Positions 55,447 to 64,000 of a stretch of 64,000 nt of DNA are shown here, one piece after another. The notes beneath the pieces are model-generated. The model did no database searches. It saw only the letters and a list, made by a program, of their open reading frames with translations, and was not told where the DNA came from. Source of the DNA: CAZOZP01 sp964584325 (lineage in GTDB: Bacteria; Bacteroidota; Ignavibacteria; Ignavibacteriales; Melioribacteraceae); assembly GCA_964584325.1 (NCBI GenBank), contig CAZOZP010000008.1, forward strand, positions 3,430 to 67,429. The letters run 5' to 3'. Position numbers and translations under genes: made by a program. The first letter of the stretch is position 1; every line of letters starts with the position of its first letter.

Positions 55447-55756
55447 AATCGGATAAAATATTCTGATAACAAAATACGAATTAAAACCGTAATTGCAAAA
55501 GGGTAATTCAAAAAAAATAAGAAGATCAAAAAATTGCAAGGTGAAGGGATGAGTGTCTGAATTAATTTGTGCGAGTATAAGTGTATGTTATTAAAAGGCC
55601 AAAATATGATTGGTTTGATTTTGATATTTATTGAAAAACAAAAATATAATAATTAAATGAATAAATTAGAATTACATATAATTTTATTATTTTTGAAAAA
55701 CAGGTTCATAAATACAAGTTATTTATGATTTATACTTTCATAATGGGGTAAGGCTA

Positions 55757-57691
55757 ATGCTGAGATTTATAATTTTATTTTGTTTTTTTCTTTGTTCACA
55801 TTTAGCAATAAAAGCGCAAAGCTTTGGCGATATTTCGGATGAAGAATTAGGAACTGAGATATTTAACAAATATTCTGATGAAGATGCAGTTGTTCTTTTT
55901 GATATAGGAAATATTAAAATATCTCCAAATTTCACTTATGAATATGAAAGACACATCAGGATTAAAGTCTTAAAAGAAAACGGGAAACGCAAAGCGGACT
56001 TTAAAATAAGGTATTACCATGAAGACGAATTCAGAATTAAGGATGCTTCGACTTTTACACCTGACGGAGAAGAATATGAACTTGACGATGATAATATCTA
56101 TTATGAGAAAGACGGTTACAGTAAAACAGTTAGTTTTGCCATGCCCGGCGTTACGGTTGGTTCTATAATTGAAGTAAAGTACAGATTGTATTCTGAAATA
56201 GTTTCAAGCATTCCGACTTGGTTTTTTCAGAAAGATATTTTTACTTGTAAGAGTGAGATAACCGTGCGTCTTCCTGCCGGATTTCAATACAGTATCCTAA
56301 AAAAGAATTTTGAAATTTATGATATTAAAGGAAACAAGAATGAAGAATTTGATCTCTATAAAATCGGAGAAAAATTAGGAGTATTTACCTGGACAGCGGA
56401 GAATTTACCAGGGATAAAAGAAGATGATTATATTGATAATGTTGAAAATGAATATGTTTCTCTTATCTTCCTTTTAAGAAGTTATAGTGCAGGCGCACAT
56501 ACAATTAATTTTGCTTCTACTTGGGATGATATAGCTAAGAGGGTATCCAAGGTTTATGAATCGAAGATAGACGATGACGTTATGGATGAGAAAAGATTTG
56601 AAAATATCTCAGGAAATTCAGCTTCGGCGCGTATTAAGGCTAAAAATATATATTCGTTTGTAAGGGATAGTATAAAACTGATAGAAGGAAAGTCTTTATT
56701 TGGATCCGGATTAAATGATGCTGAAACAATTCTGAAAAAGAAAACCCAGACTCAAAACGAATCCGTTATACTCTTGATTAGTCTTTTAAGGCAAGCCGGA
56801 ATAAAAGCAAATCCGGTTTTTATTAGTACAAGAAACAATGGACTTATAAATCCAAATTTTTGTGATACCGACCAGTTTAATAAAAATATCTGCCTGGCCA
56901 ATATAGGCGGGAAGAATTGTTTCCTTAATCCTTTCGGCGACGGAGATCAGAAAATTCCATTCGGTTATTTATCTACTAACACTGATGTGGGATTCGGATT
57001 ATTGGTTGATGAAGATAAAGGGCAGATTATAAAAATTGAAGCATCAACACCGAAAAATAATATTACAATTCAGTCAGAGGCATCATTATTGGAAGATTAT
57101 TCTCTGCAATTGAACAGTACTATAATTTATGATGGCTTTTTGGGCTTTGCGGAGAAAGCAAAAATTAAGAAAGAAAATGAAAATGATTATGTTAAAAACT
57201 TTGTAAAAACCTTGCATAAGAACGCCGTTGTCGATTCATTTTCCTTTAGCGGATTGGATTCTGCTGATGTTCCTCTGACACTAAAGTTATCTTGTACTCT
57301 TAATAATTATGCAGAGGAAGCCGGTGATTTATTGCTTCTTTCAATTCCAATGTTTACTAAGATAGATAAAAATCCTTTTACTGCAGAAAAAAGAGCAGCA
57401 CCGATTAAATATAAAAACAATTCAACTGTATCGGAAAAAATTACGTTAATTGAACCTCAGGGGTTTGTTCTAGGTGAAATTCCAACCCAAAAAATATATG
57501 CAATGGATAATAACATATATAAACTTAACTGGTCAAATGCAGAAGGGAAAAATATTTTCACAAGATTTAGAACAATTACACAAAGAGTATTTTCTTTAGA
57601 TGGTTACCCGCAAATTAAGAAATTATACGAAAACATAATTTCTGCTGATAGTTATCAGATTGTTTATAAAAAATCTTCTCTTCAAAACTAG
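55757..57691 (+). CDS. DUF3857/transglutaminase-like protein, catalytic residues lost
   Basis: 644 residues. Signal peptide (about 1-20, ending LAIKAQ), a beta-rich DUF3857 region (YEYERHIRIKVLKENG, PGVTVGSIIEVKYRLYSE), then a transglutaminase-like core (ARIKAKNIYSFVRDSI, ILLISLLRQAGIKANPVF). Aligned by eye with the next gene, the catalytic Cys position is Gln333 (KKTQTQNES) and the His region reads FNKNICLA, so the triad is missing. It is probably a non-enzymatic partner of the neighbouring paralogue, 9 bp downstream. GGGGTAAGG precedes the ATG. Exported or outer-membrane-associated; function unknown. Confidence 0.75.
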   Translation: MLRFIILFCFFLCSHLAIKAQSFGDISDEELGTEIFNKYSDEDAVVLFDIGNIKISPNFTYEYERHIRIKVLKENGKRKADFKIRYYHEDEFRIKDASTFTPDGEEYELDDDNIYYEKDGYSKTVSFAMPGVTVGSIIEVKYRLYSEIVSSIPTWFFQKDIFTCKSEITVRLPAGFQYSILKKNFEIYDIKGNKNEEFDLYKIGEKLGVFTWTAENLPGIKEDDYIDNVENEYVSLIFLLRSYSAGAHTINFASTWDDIAKRVSKVYESKIDDDVMDEKRFENISGNSASARIKAKNIYSFVRDSIKLIEGKSLFGSGLNDAETILKKKTQTQNESVILLISLLRQAGIKANPVFISTRNNGLINPNFCDTDQFNKNICLANIGGKNCFLNPFGDGDQKIPFGYLSTNTDVGFGLLVDEDKGQIIKIEASTPKNNITIQSEASLLEDYSLQLNSTIIYDGFLGFAEKAKIKKENENDYVKNFVKTLHKNAVVDSFSFSGLDSADVPLTLKLSCTLNNYAEEAGDLLLLSIPMFTKIDKNPFTAEKRAAPIKYKNNSTVSEKITLIEPQGFVLGEIPTQKIYAMDNNIYKLNWSNAEGKNIFTRFRTITQRVFSLDGYPQIKKLYENIISADSYQIVYKKSSLQN

Positions 57692-57700
57692 TATGGTATT

Positions 57701-59611
57701 ATGAAAATAATTTACTTTTTAACTTCACTTTTTATCGTTTTTAATAATAATGTCTGTTCTCAGACAATAAATTATGTTTTAAAAGATTCAGTAATTAATG
57801 TTAATGAATACGATGCTGTTTTTCTTCGGGATTCTGTTCATTGCAGAATTAAAAACGAAGATGAATCTGTTGTATATCATTTTCGCAGGATCCAGATTAA
57901 CAGTAGCAAGGCTGATGAATTATGCCGTGTAATTTTGAGAGAATCAGAATTTATTCAATATGACGATATTAAAGCAGTTATTAAAGATTCTTCCGGTAAG
58001 GCTGTCAAAGAGCTGGACGATGATGAAATAAATGAAGGAGAATATTCTTTCAATACTTTATACAGTGGACATAATTACAAATGGTTCAAGTTGGATTATC
58101 ATACTTATCCGTTTATTTTGGAATATTCCTATGTTGTTGAAAAAAGCAGTTTGTTTTTCTGGAGCGATTGGTACCCGCAGAATATTGACTATCCTACATT
58201 AACAAGTATTTATGAACTGAGGGTTCCTGAAAATATCCAGTTCCATTATAAAACAGTCGGTATTCAAATAAAGCCGGCAAAGTCAATATTGAAAAAAGAT
58301 TTAATCTTTAAATGGAGAATGGATAACATTCCTGAAATACTAGAGGAATTCCGGGTTTCTCCGGAAGAAAAATATCAAATGTATATTAAATTCTCTCCTG
58401 TAGATTTTACACTTGAAGGGTATAAGGGAAGTTTTGAAAGTTGGGAGTCGTTTGGTAAATGGGCTGCATCATTATATAAAGATAGATTCAGTCTTCCGAA
58501 TTCCGTTGAGGCAGAAATAAAAGAAATAGTTAAAGATATACCTGCAAAGAGAGATAAGATTTCAGCAATATACAGATATCTTCAATCACAATGCAGATAT
58601 GTGGCAGTTGAAATGGGAATTCATGGTTATCAGTCACCACCGGCTGAAAATGTTTTTAATAATAAATACGGCGACTGTAAAGGATTAACTGTTTTAATGA
58701 TCGCAATGCTTCGTTCTTTAGGTATCTCAGCATATCCGGCTTTGGCTCTAACACGTACTGAAGGTTTAACCGATAGTGAATTTCCCGAAAATTTATTTAA
58801 TCACGTTATTGCATTTATACCTGATGAGAAAGACACTTTATGGCTTGAGTGTACCTCAAAATATGGCGATTCAGGGAATATGCCTTACGAAATTGAAGGT
58901 ATTAATGCACTTGTTATTTTTGACGAAGGCGGTGTTTTGATTAAAACACCAACTAAAGGATTTGAACAAAACAAATTCATTTCATCAGTTGCAGGTGTTA
59001 TTGAAAACAACGGAAACTTAATTTTTGATTTTAAAATAAGCTCTTCCGGAAATCAAAAAGCATTTTTACAAAGCGCATTTACAAGCAAAAATATAGATGA
59101 CAGAATTAAATTTATACTGGATTACTATGGCAGGAATTACCCTGGTATTTTAGTGGATAAAGACAAAATTGAAATTACCGACAAATATAATTCTCTTTTG
59201 AATATACGATTCACCGGAATTATTAAAAAATTTACAGTTTGCGGGAACAGACTAATAATAAATCCGGTATTCAAAACATTTATTGATGATGTATTCAATG
59301 AGAATATCGAAGAGCGGGTTTCATCTTTATTTTTCAATTATCCGTTTCTTGATTCGGATACTGTAAGAATAAAAATTCCTGAAGACTATGTACTGGAATT
59401 TCTTCCGGGGAACACTGTAATTGAAAAGGATTTTGCGGTATATAGCTCCGGATTCAGTTTTATAGATAACGAATTATGTTATACAAGAACATTTGGTTTG
59501 AAGAAAAGACAAATAAAACCTGATAATTTTGGTGATTATACCTTGTTTTTAAAAGAAGTTACAAAAGCAGACAAGGCAAAGGCGGTTTTTAAAAAGGGAA
59601 ATAATTATTAG
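57701..59611 (+). CDS. DUF3857 and transglutaminase domain protein
   Basis: 636 residues. Signal peptide (about 1-20, ending NVCSQ), DUF3857 domain (YHFRRIQINSSKADEL, FILEYSYVVEKSS), and a transglutaminase-like domain with Cys326 in KYGDCKGLTVLMIAMLRSLGI, His368 in FNHVIAF and an acidic residue in TLWLECTSKYGD. It may cleave or cross-link peptide bonds at the cell surface; the substrate is unknown. It pairs with the degenerate paralogue upstream, 9 bp apart, presumably in one operon. A palindrome and an unrelated ATPase gene follow. Confidence 0.82.
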   Translation: MKIIYFLTSLFIVFNNNVCSQTINYVLKDSVINVNEYDAVFLRDSVHCRIKNEDESVVYHFRRIQINSSKADELCRVILRESEFIQYDDIKAVIKDSSGKAVKELDDDEINEGEYSFNTLYSGHNYKWFKLDYHTYPFILEYSYVVEKSSLFFWSDWYPQNIDYPTLTSIYELRVPENIQFHYKTVGIQIKPAKSILKKDLIFKWRMDNIPEILEEFRVSPEEKYQMYIKFSPVDFTLEGYKGSFESWESFGKWAASLYKDRFSLPNSVEAEIKEIVKDIPAKRDKISAIYRYLQSQCRYVAVEMGIHGYQSPPAENVFNNKYGDCKGLTVLMIAMLRSLGISAYPALALTRTEGLTDSEFPENLFNHVIAFIPDEKDTLWLECTSKYGDSGNMPYEIEGINALVIFDEGGVLIKTPTKGFEQNKFISSVAGVIENNGNLIFDFKISSSGNQKAFLQSAFTSKNIDDRIKFILDYYGRNYPGILVDKDKIEITDKYNSLLNIRFTGIIKKFTVCGNRLIINPVFKTFIDDVFNENIEERVSSLFFNYPFLDSDTVRIKIPEDYVLEFLPGNTVIEKDFAVYSSGFSFIDNELCYTRTFGLKKRQIKPDNFGDYTLFLKEVTKADKAKAVFKKGNNY

Positions 59612-59665
59612 AATAATTATTTATAGAAAACTAATTAACTTCTTGTATAGTCGAAGATATATTGA

Positions 59666-59689
59666 TATATTTGAACAACTTCAAATATA
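59666..59689. promoter_or_regulatory. Perfect inverted repeat upstream of the AAA ATPase gene
   Basis: TATATTTGAA and TTCAAATATA (10 bp each) flank CAAC, ending 21 bp before ATG 59711. It could be an operator or a weak terminator of the preceding gene; there is no U-tract. Two nearby GTCGAA motifs (59650-59655, 59690-59695) flank it. Confidence 0.45.
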
Positions 59690-59710
59690 GTCGAACATAA
59701 AAGGCGCATT

Positions 59711-60910
59711 ATGCTTATATATCGAGAGAATTACATAACCACTCTTAAAAGTTATTTAGATAAACCTATAATAAAAGTACTTACAGGCATGCGTCGTGTT
59801 GGTAAAAGCACTATATTATTAATGCTTCGAAACGAATTGCTTAAAAATGTTGGAGAAAATAATATTATTTGGATAAACAAGGAGTCACTTGAATTCGAGT
59901 TTATTAATAATTACGAAAGTTTATATAAATATATAAAATCCGCATTACAGGCAAATGCAAATAAAAAATATGTCTTCATCGATGAAATTCAGGAGATTCA
60001 AAATTGGGAAAAAGCTGTTGTATCTGTACTCGCCGAAAATTTAGCCGATATTATAATAACGGGTTCAAACGCTAATTTGCTTTCTTCGGAACTCGCAACA
60101 CTTATTAGCGGGCGATACATTGAAATTCCCGTGTATCCATTAACATTTTCAGAGTACTTGCTTTTTTCAAAAGATGATAACCTATCGAAAGAAGATAACT
60201 TCAATAAATTTCTAAGATATGGCGGGTTACCGGGTATTCATCTTTTTGATGAGGATTCTAACATCACTAATTATCTTAACTCAATAATTAATACAGTTTT
60301 ACTTAAAGATGTAATAAAAAGAAACAGCATCAGGGATATTCAGCTTCTTGAAAAAATTCTTTATTATTTAATGGATAATTGCGGAAATATTATTACTTCA
60401 AAAAGTATTTCGGATTATTTCAAATCGCAAAAAGTAAAAATATCTGTAGATACTGTTCAAAACTATATTCGATTTCTTGAGAGTGCATTCCTGTTTTATA
60501 GAGTTTCAAGATATGATATAAAAGGCAAGAAACACCTGGAATACTATGATAAACTTTATTTGGGAGATATTGGATTGCGATTTGGCTCAATAGGCTACAA
60601 AGACAAAGATATTTCAGGCATTTTAGAAAACATTGTTTTGCTTGAACTTAAATCAAGAGGTTACAAAGTTACAATTGGAGCATTAAATGCAAATGAAATT
60701 GATTTTATTGCCGAGAAACAAAATGATCGAATTTATTTACAGGTTTGTAAAAATATGATAGAAGAAAAGACTATTCAGCGTGAATTTGGAAATTTGCATA
60801 AAATACCGGATAATTATAAGAAAATGGTTCTTTCTTTAGATAAATATTTTCCTTCAAATTATGATGGAATTGAACATAGGTTTTTGCCGGACTTTTTATT
60901 AGAGAAATAA
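59711..60910 (+). CDS. AAA+ ATPase with DUF4143 domain
   Basis: 399 residues. Walker A is TGMRRVGKSTILLML (about 25-39), Walker B is YVFIDEIQEIQNWEKAV, sensor 1 is IIITGSNANLL. The C-terminal part with YLMDNCGNIITSKSISDYFK, winged-helix-like, and LENIVLLELKSRGY is the DUF4143 (restriction-endonuclease-like) region; an acidic E-x-D type segment (NEIDFIAEK) fits a nuclease-fold remnant. These stand-alone ATPases are common, patchily distributed and of unknown function. It is flanked by unrelated genes, which suits an acquired single-gene insertion, though composition is not obviously different. Confidence 0.85.
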   Translation: MLIYRENYITTLKSYLDKPIIKVLTGMRRVGKSTILLMLRNELLKNVGENNIIWINKESLEFEFINNYESLYKYIKSALQANANKKYVFIDEIQEIQNWEKAVVSVLAENLADIIITGSNANLLSSELATLISGRYIEIPVYPLTFSEYLLFSKDDNLSKEDNFNKFLRYGGLPGIHLFDEDSNITNYLNSIINTVLLKDVIKRNSIRDIQLLEKILYYLMDNCGNIITSKSISDYFKSQKVKISVDTVQNYIRFLESAFLFYRVSRYDIKGKKHLEYYDKLYLGDIGLRFGSIGYKDKDISGILENIVLLELKSRGYKVTIGALNANEIDFIAEKQNDRIYLQVCKNMIEEKTIQREFGNLHKIPDNYKKMVLSLDKYFPSNYDGIEHRFLPDFLLEK

Positions 60911-60972
60911 TTTAATTTGAAGATTTAGTGAATAAATAATACAATAGATAAATCAGCCATACAAAGGGAAAG

Positions 60973-61686
60973 ATGAATCAGAAAGAAAGATGGGAGAAAG
61001 CCCAGCAGTATGAAAAGAACTGGTGGGGGCAATCGAGCGGAGAAATAAAATTCGGCTTCTATAAAGATTTTGCCGAGAGTCTGTTGAAGTTTACTGAAGG
61101 ACAAATAAATATTACCCAAAAAACTCAGATATTGGAAGTGGGAAGCGGTGCCGGGGGGATTGTAACTTTCCTGAAGGAATCAGAAAACCGGTATGCCATA
61201 GATCCTCTGGAAAATTTTTATTCATCAGTTGAAGATTTCACCTGCCAAAGGGATAAAACAGTAAATTATTTCAACGCTATTGGGGAAGAAATTCCGTTTG
61301 AAGACAGTAAGTTCGATCTTCTGATTATAGATAATGTTTTGGACCACTGCCGTGATCCGCTGAAGGTGATGCAGGAATGCAAGCGGGTTTTATCCGGCGG
61401 TGGATTGATCTATATGAAGCAGAATACTTATCATATTTGGGGAGTATTTATCCGCTATTTGATGGAAGTATTATTAATTGATAAAGGTCACCCCCATACT
61501 TTTACAAAGAAAAATCTGAAGGATCTGATTTCCCGAAACGGATTGAAAGTAATTAAGGAAGAGCGAAAGGGATATTTCAGTACCTGGAGGAAGGAACTTA
61601 CCTCAGGCGGAATGAAAAATTTAATAAAAGCTGTTCTTTTTGTTACAAGAGACAAAGTAACTTTTCTTATTTCAAAAAATAATTAG
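60973..61686 (+). CDS. Class I SAM-dependent methyltransferase
   Basis: 237 residues. The SAM-binding motif I is ILEVGSGAGGIVTFLKES (about 55-72), with the acidic end of strand 2 in RYAIDPLENF and the post-motif FDLLIIDNVLDHCRDPLKVMQECKRVLSGGG, as in Methyltransf_11 proteins. The N-terminus (WEKAQQYEKNWWGQ) is shared with methyltransferases of polysaccharide loci. Context with an N-acetyl sugar amidotransferase suggests a surface-glycan substrate. A 32-bp gap separates it from the next gene. Confidence 0.82.
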   Translation: MNQKERWEKAQQYEKNWWGQSSGEIKFGFYKDFAESLLKFTEGQINITQKTQILEVGSGAGGIVTFLKESENRYAIDPLENFYSSVEDFTCQRDKTVNYFNAIGEEIPFEDSKFDLLIIDNVLDHCRDPLKVMQECKRVLSGGGLIYMKQNTYHIWGVFIRYLMEVLLIDKGHPHTFTKKNLKDLISRNGLKVIKEERKGYFSTWRKELTSGGMKNLIKAVLFVTRDKVTFLISKNN

Positions 61687-61718
61687 ATTTAAAATGAAAA
61701 GTACGGGTAGGAAATAAA

Positions 61719-62573
61719 ATGAATAAAGTTAAATCGATAGGGAATGTGAAGTGGGAGAAGCAGGACATAATCAATTCTCTGGATGAATTCCTGGAATTAT
61801 ATGATTCCCGGCCGATTAAGGATAATTCCGGCGGAATGAAATCTCCGCACCTCTTTGCGGTCTGGTTTATGGCTAAACAGATAAATCCGGAACTGATAGT
61901 AGAAAGTGGAGTTTGGAAAGGGCAGAGTACTTGGCTGCTGGAACAGGCTTGTCCGAATGCAAAACTGGTTTCAATAGATATAAATCTCAAAAACAGAGAA
62001 TATTTTTCAAAGAAAGCGGAGTATTCAGATAGAGATTTCTCCGAACAGGATTGGAAAAATCTGCCGGAAAACTCACTTGTCTTTTTTGATGACCACCAGA
62101 ATGCATATAAAAGACTTCAGCAATGTAAATGGTTCGGATTCAGACATGTTATTTTCGAGGATAATTATCCGCCTGCAAAGGAGGACTGCTACAGTTTAAA
62201 AAAAGCATTCTCTAATGCGGGATATACTTATGAATCAAAAGGGGCTTTCCGGATTCCTGAGAAATTAGTGCCCGGAGTAAATAAAATTCTAAGATTAGCC
62301 GGAATTAAAAATTTAAGGGTGTTCACTGACTGTGAAGCAGGCAATGTTATGCCCAATAATACAGATGCTGTTTTACTCGAAAGAAATCTTGAAACATATT
62401 ATGAATTTCCGCCTGTATTCAGAACAGATAAAACAAGATGGGAAGATGATTGGGAAAATGAAAACTATCCCACACCTGAACCGGTTTTAAAAAATGATGA
62501 ATCCGGAAAATATAAAGTATTCCTTGAAGAAGCCGGAAGTTACACTTGGATTTGTTATGCGAAATTAAGTTGA
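61719..62573 (+). CDS. CmcI/methyltransferase-like protein of a polysaccharide locus
   Basis: 284 residues. Residues about 50-85 read PELIVESGVWKGQSTWLLEQACP followed by KLVSIDINLK, a SAM-binding-like GxxxG start resembling CmcI (cephalosporin hydroxylase-like) and FkbM-type proteins. SLVFFDDHQNAYKRL and HVIFEDNYPPAKEDCYSL are further core motifs. No transmembrane region. Enzymatic activity is uncertain; it is flanked by methyltransferase and amidotransferase genes, and so is likely part of sugar or glycolipid modification. Confidence 0.6.
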   Translation: MNKVKSIGNVKWEKQDIINSLDEFLELYDSRPIKDNSGGMKSPHLFAVWFMAKQINPELIVESGVWKGQSTWLLEQACPNAKLVSIDINLKNREYFSKKAEYSDRDFSEQDWKNLPENSLVFFDDHQNAYKRLQQCKWFGFRHVIFEDNYPPAKEDCYSLKKAFSNAGYTYESKGAFRIPEKLVPGVNKILRLAGIKNLRVFTDCEAGNVMPNNTDAVLLERNLETYYEFPPVFRTDKTRWEDDWENENYPTPEPVLKNDESGKYKVFLEEAGSYTWICYAKLS

Positions 62574-62741
62574 TGAAATTTAATGAAATAAGGTGTACTT
62601 AAGGAATACTTTCGTAAAAGTTGGCGTGACAAGGGCGGGAGATATAATAAATAAGGATAAAATCAATAATCACCTTAATAATATTAATATTTCTGATTAT
62701 ATTTCGATTATAGTTCTCGAAATAAATCATTAAGGAATAAT

Positions 62742-63887
62742 ATGAAATACTGTAAGAAATGTTTTCAACCTGACACACAACCGCATGGTGAATTTACTGA
62801 AGACGGAATTTGTTTTGCCTGCAAATATTCAGAAATGGCCGAAGAAGAAATTGATTGGGTATCAAGAATTGAAGAATTGAAAGGTATTGCTCAATGGGCT
62901 AAAGAAAATAGCAGAGGAGGTTGGGATTGTGCTATAGGAGTGAGCGGTGGAAAGGATAGTACGTTTCAGGCACTATATGCAAAAAATGAACTGGGTCTGA
63001 ATTGTCTGCTAGTTAATTGCGTTCCCGAAGGGATTACAGAAATGGGTATTAAGAATATTGAAAATCTTTCGCAACACGGATTTGATATGGTAAGATGGAG
63101 ACCTAATCCTAAAGTTATGAGGGCACTCACAAGACGAGCTTTCTATGAATACGGAAATCCTGTTAAACCTTCAGAGTATCCGCTTTGGGCAGTTACATTT
63201 CAAACAGCTTTTGCATATAAAATTCCGCTGATAATTCAGGGAGAAAATCCGGGTCTTACATTAGGCTCAACTAAAGGCACAGGTAAAGGGGGCGAAGCTT
63301 ATTCTATTTTCAATAATAATACACTAAGCGGAGGTAATGCAAGCGACTGGACGGGAGAAGGAATATCTGAAAAAGATTTGATTTTATATCAGGCGCCTGA
63401 TGTTGAGGAAATGAAGAAGGCAGGAATTAAGGCTTTATATCTTCAGTATTATGTTAAGGAATGGTCGCCAAGGCATAACACGGAGTTTTCGAAAAGACAC
63501 GGATTAACACCCAGACCTGATAAGCCATGGTATTTTAACCGATACGGATCTGTTGACAGTAATTTTCAATTGTTTAATCCGATGATTAAATACTATAAAT
63601 TTGGTTTTGCATCTCCTACTGTTCCAATTAACCATCTTATAAGAGAAGGAAAAATGACTAGGGAAATTGGCGGTGAAGGTTGGAACCTTATTAAAAAGTA
63701 TGACGGATTCTGCGAGCCTGAAGTAATTGAGGAATGCTGCAATTATATGGAAATTACAGTTGAAGAGTTTTGGAGAGTTATGGAAGAAAAATGGATAAAC
63801 AAAAAGCTTTTCAGAAAAAATGAAGAAGGTAAATGGGTTCCAAAGTTTACCCCCGGAATTGATTTTAATGAAGATGGAGAGGAATAG
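62742..63887 (+). CDS. N-acetyl sugar amidotransferase (WbpG/PseA-like, PP-loop)
   Basis: 381 residues. Paired CxxC motifs at Cys4/Cys7 and Cys24/Cys27 are likely zinc ligands, and the PP-loop is SGGKDS (68-73). GENPGLTLGSTKG, APDVEEMKKAGIKALYLQYYVKEW and PWYFNRYGSVDSNFQLFNP are strongly characteristic of the sugar amidotransferase family that makes acetamidino sugars (for example in legionaminic, pseudaminic or diacetamido-uronic acid derivatives) with ammonia from a HisH-like partner. That partner is not in the window. AAGGAA precedes ATG 62742. Confidence 0.92.
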   Translation: MKYCKKCFQPDTQPHGEFTEDGICFACKYSEMAEEEIDWVSRIEELKGIAQWAKENSRGGWDCAIGVSGGKDSTFQALYAKNELGLNCLLVNCVPEGITEMGIKNIENLSQHGFDMVRWRPNPKVMRALTRRAFYEYGNPVKPSEYPLWAVTFQTAFAYKIPLIIQGENPGLTLGSTKGTGKGGEAYSIFNNNTLSGGNASDWTGEGISEKDLILYQAPDVEEMKKAGIKALYLQYYVKEWSPRHNTEFSKRHGLTPRPDKPWYFNRYGSVDSNFQLFNPMIKYYKFGFASPTVPINHLIREGKMTREIGGEGWNLIKKYDGFCEPEVIEECCNYMEITVEEFWRVMEEKWINKKLFRKNEEGKWVPKFTPGIDFNEDGEE

Positions 63888-63893
63888 TACTGA

Positions 63894-64000
63894 ATGAAAG
63901 AATCGGATATCAGACCTGCAGAATTAATGGATAAATTAAGTCTTTTATTAGCCAAAGACAGGGAACTTTGGCTAAGCCGAAAAGAGGAATTTATTTGCGC
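63894..64000 (+). CDS. N-terminal fragment, probable methyltransferase of the sugar locus
   Basis: Only 35 complete codons are in the window, starting with MKESDIRPAELMDKLSLLLA, 6 bp after the amidotransferase stop. The ESDIRPxEL opening occurs in class I methyltransferases found beside such amidotransferases; the catalytic part is beyond the window edge, so this is tentative. Confidence 0.5.
   Translation, partial: MKESDIRPAELMDKLSLLLAKDRELWLSRKEEFIC

Noticed and set aside
55447..55756. FNR/CRP-type binding site between the nrf operon and the DUF3857 gene
   Set aside because: TTGAT-like half-sites occur (near 55615-55635) but no proper inverted TTGAT-N4-ATCAA. The 310 bp are AT-rich and I see nothing else supportable in them.
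60911..60972. Small RNA or terminator before the methyltransferase gene
   Set aside because: Short AT-rich spacer with no stable stem visible.

Overview
The window reads as chromosomal DNA of an AT-rich, didermic bacterium of the Bacteroidota/Chlorobi/Ignavibacteriota assemblage, most likely an Ignavibacteria-type organism. This is inferred from a type IX secretion (T9SS) sortase/shuttle pair (PorU, PorV), several proteins with T9SS C-terminal sorting domains, promoters whose -10/-7 element resembles the Bacteroidota TAnnTTTG motif, paired DUF3857/transglutaminase proteins, and NrfHA nitrite ammonification. No rRNA, tRNA, CRISPR array, transposase or phage gene was recognised.

Layout. (1) 1-211: tail of 1-pyrroline-5-carboxylate dehydrogenase, then a terminator. 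(2) 419-12568: T9SS/outer-membrane operon: porU, porV, an M6-like T9SS cargo protein whose zinc motif is destroyed, a gluzincin/TolB-propeller/barrel protein, and a small membrane protein. (3) 12702-21680: tightly packed housekeeping operon (der, TPR lipoprotein-like protein, rel, ruvX, ybbR, tmk, S41 protease, TSUP permease), then htpG with its terminator. (4) 23848-28060: a three-gene sensory cluster (5TM-PAS protein, MEDS protein, GAF-histidine kinase) in which the first gene carries an in-frame amber codon and the third a one-base frameshift. (5) 28121-32442 (minus): lon, fRMsr and dnaX; dnaX carries an A10 run suggestive of transcriptional slippage. (6) suhB and convergent metX, the latter under a SAM-I riboswitch with terminator. 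(7) 34832-46300: a branched-chain amino acid operon ilvD-ilvB-ilvN-ilvC-leuB-leuA-leuC-leuD-cimA, preceded by an unannotated 44-codon leader peptide very rich in Leu/Ile/Val and by mutually exclusive RNA pairings. CimA, with no threonine deaminase in the operon, implies isoleucine made through citramalate. (8) 46293-49571: nucleotidyltransferase-like protein and two MGDG-synthase/MurG-like glycosyltransferases. (9) 49744-51201: T9SS-sorted carbohydrate-binding-like protein, followed by about 1 kb of nested repeats, including a 21-bp-period array. (10) 52280-55446 (minus): polyferredoxin, nrfH, nrfA. (11) 55757-59611: two DUF3857/transglutaminase paralogues, one catalytically intact and one degenerate. 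(12) 59711-64000: AAA/DUF4143 ATPase and the start of a surface-sugar biosynthesis locus (methyltransferase, CmcI-like protein, N-acetyl sugar amidotransferase, truncated last gene).

Most of the window is ordinary core genome. The parts most worth a second look are the ilv leader/attenuator, the 21-bp heptad-coding repeat array with its dispersed-repeat surroundings, the dnaX slippery run, the pseudo-protease beside porU/porV, and the two-lesion sensory cluster. No wholly new defence or mobile system was seen.
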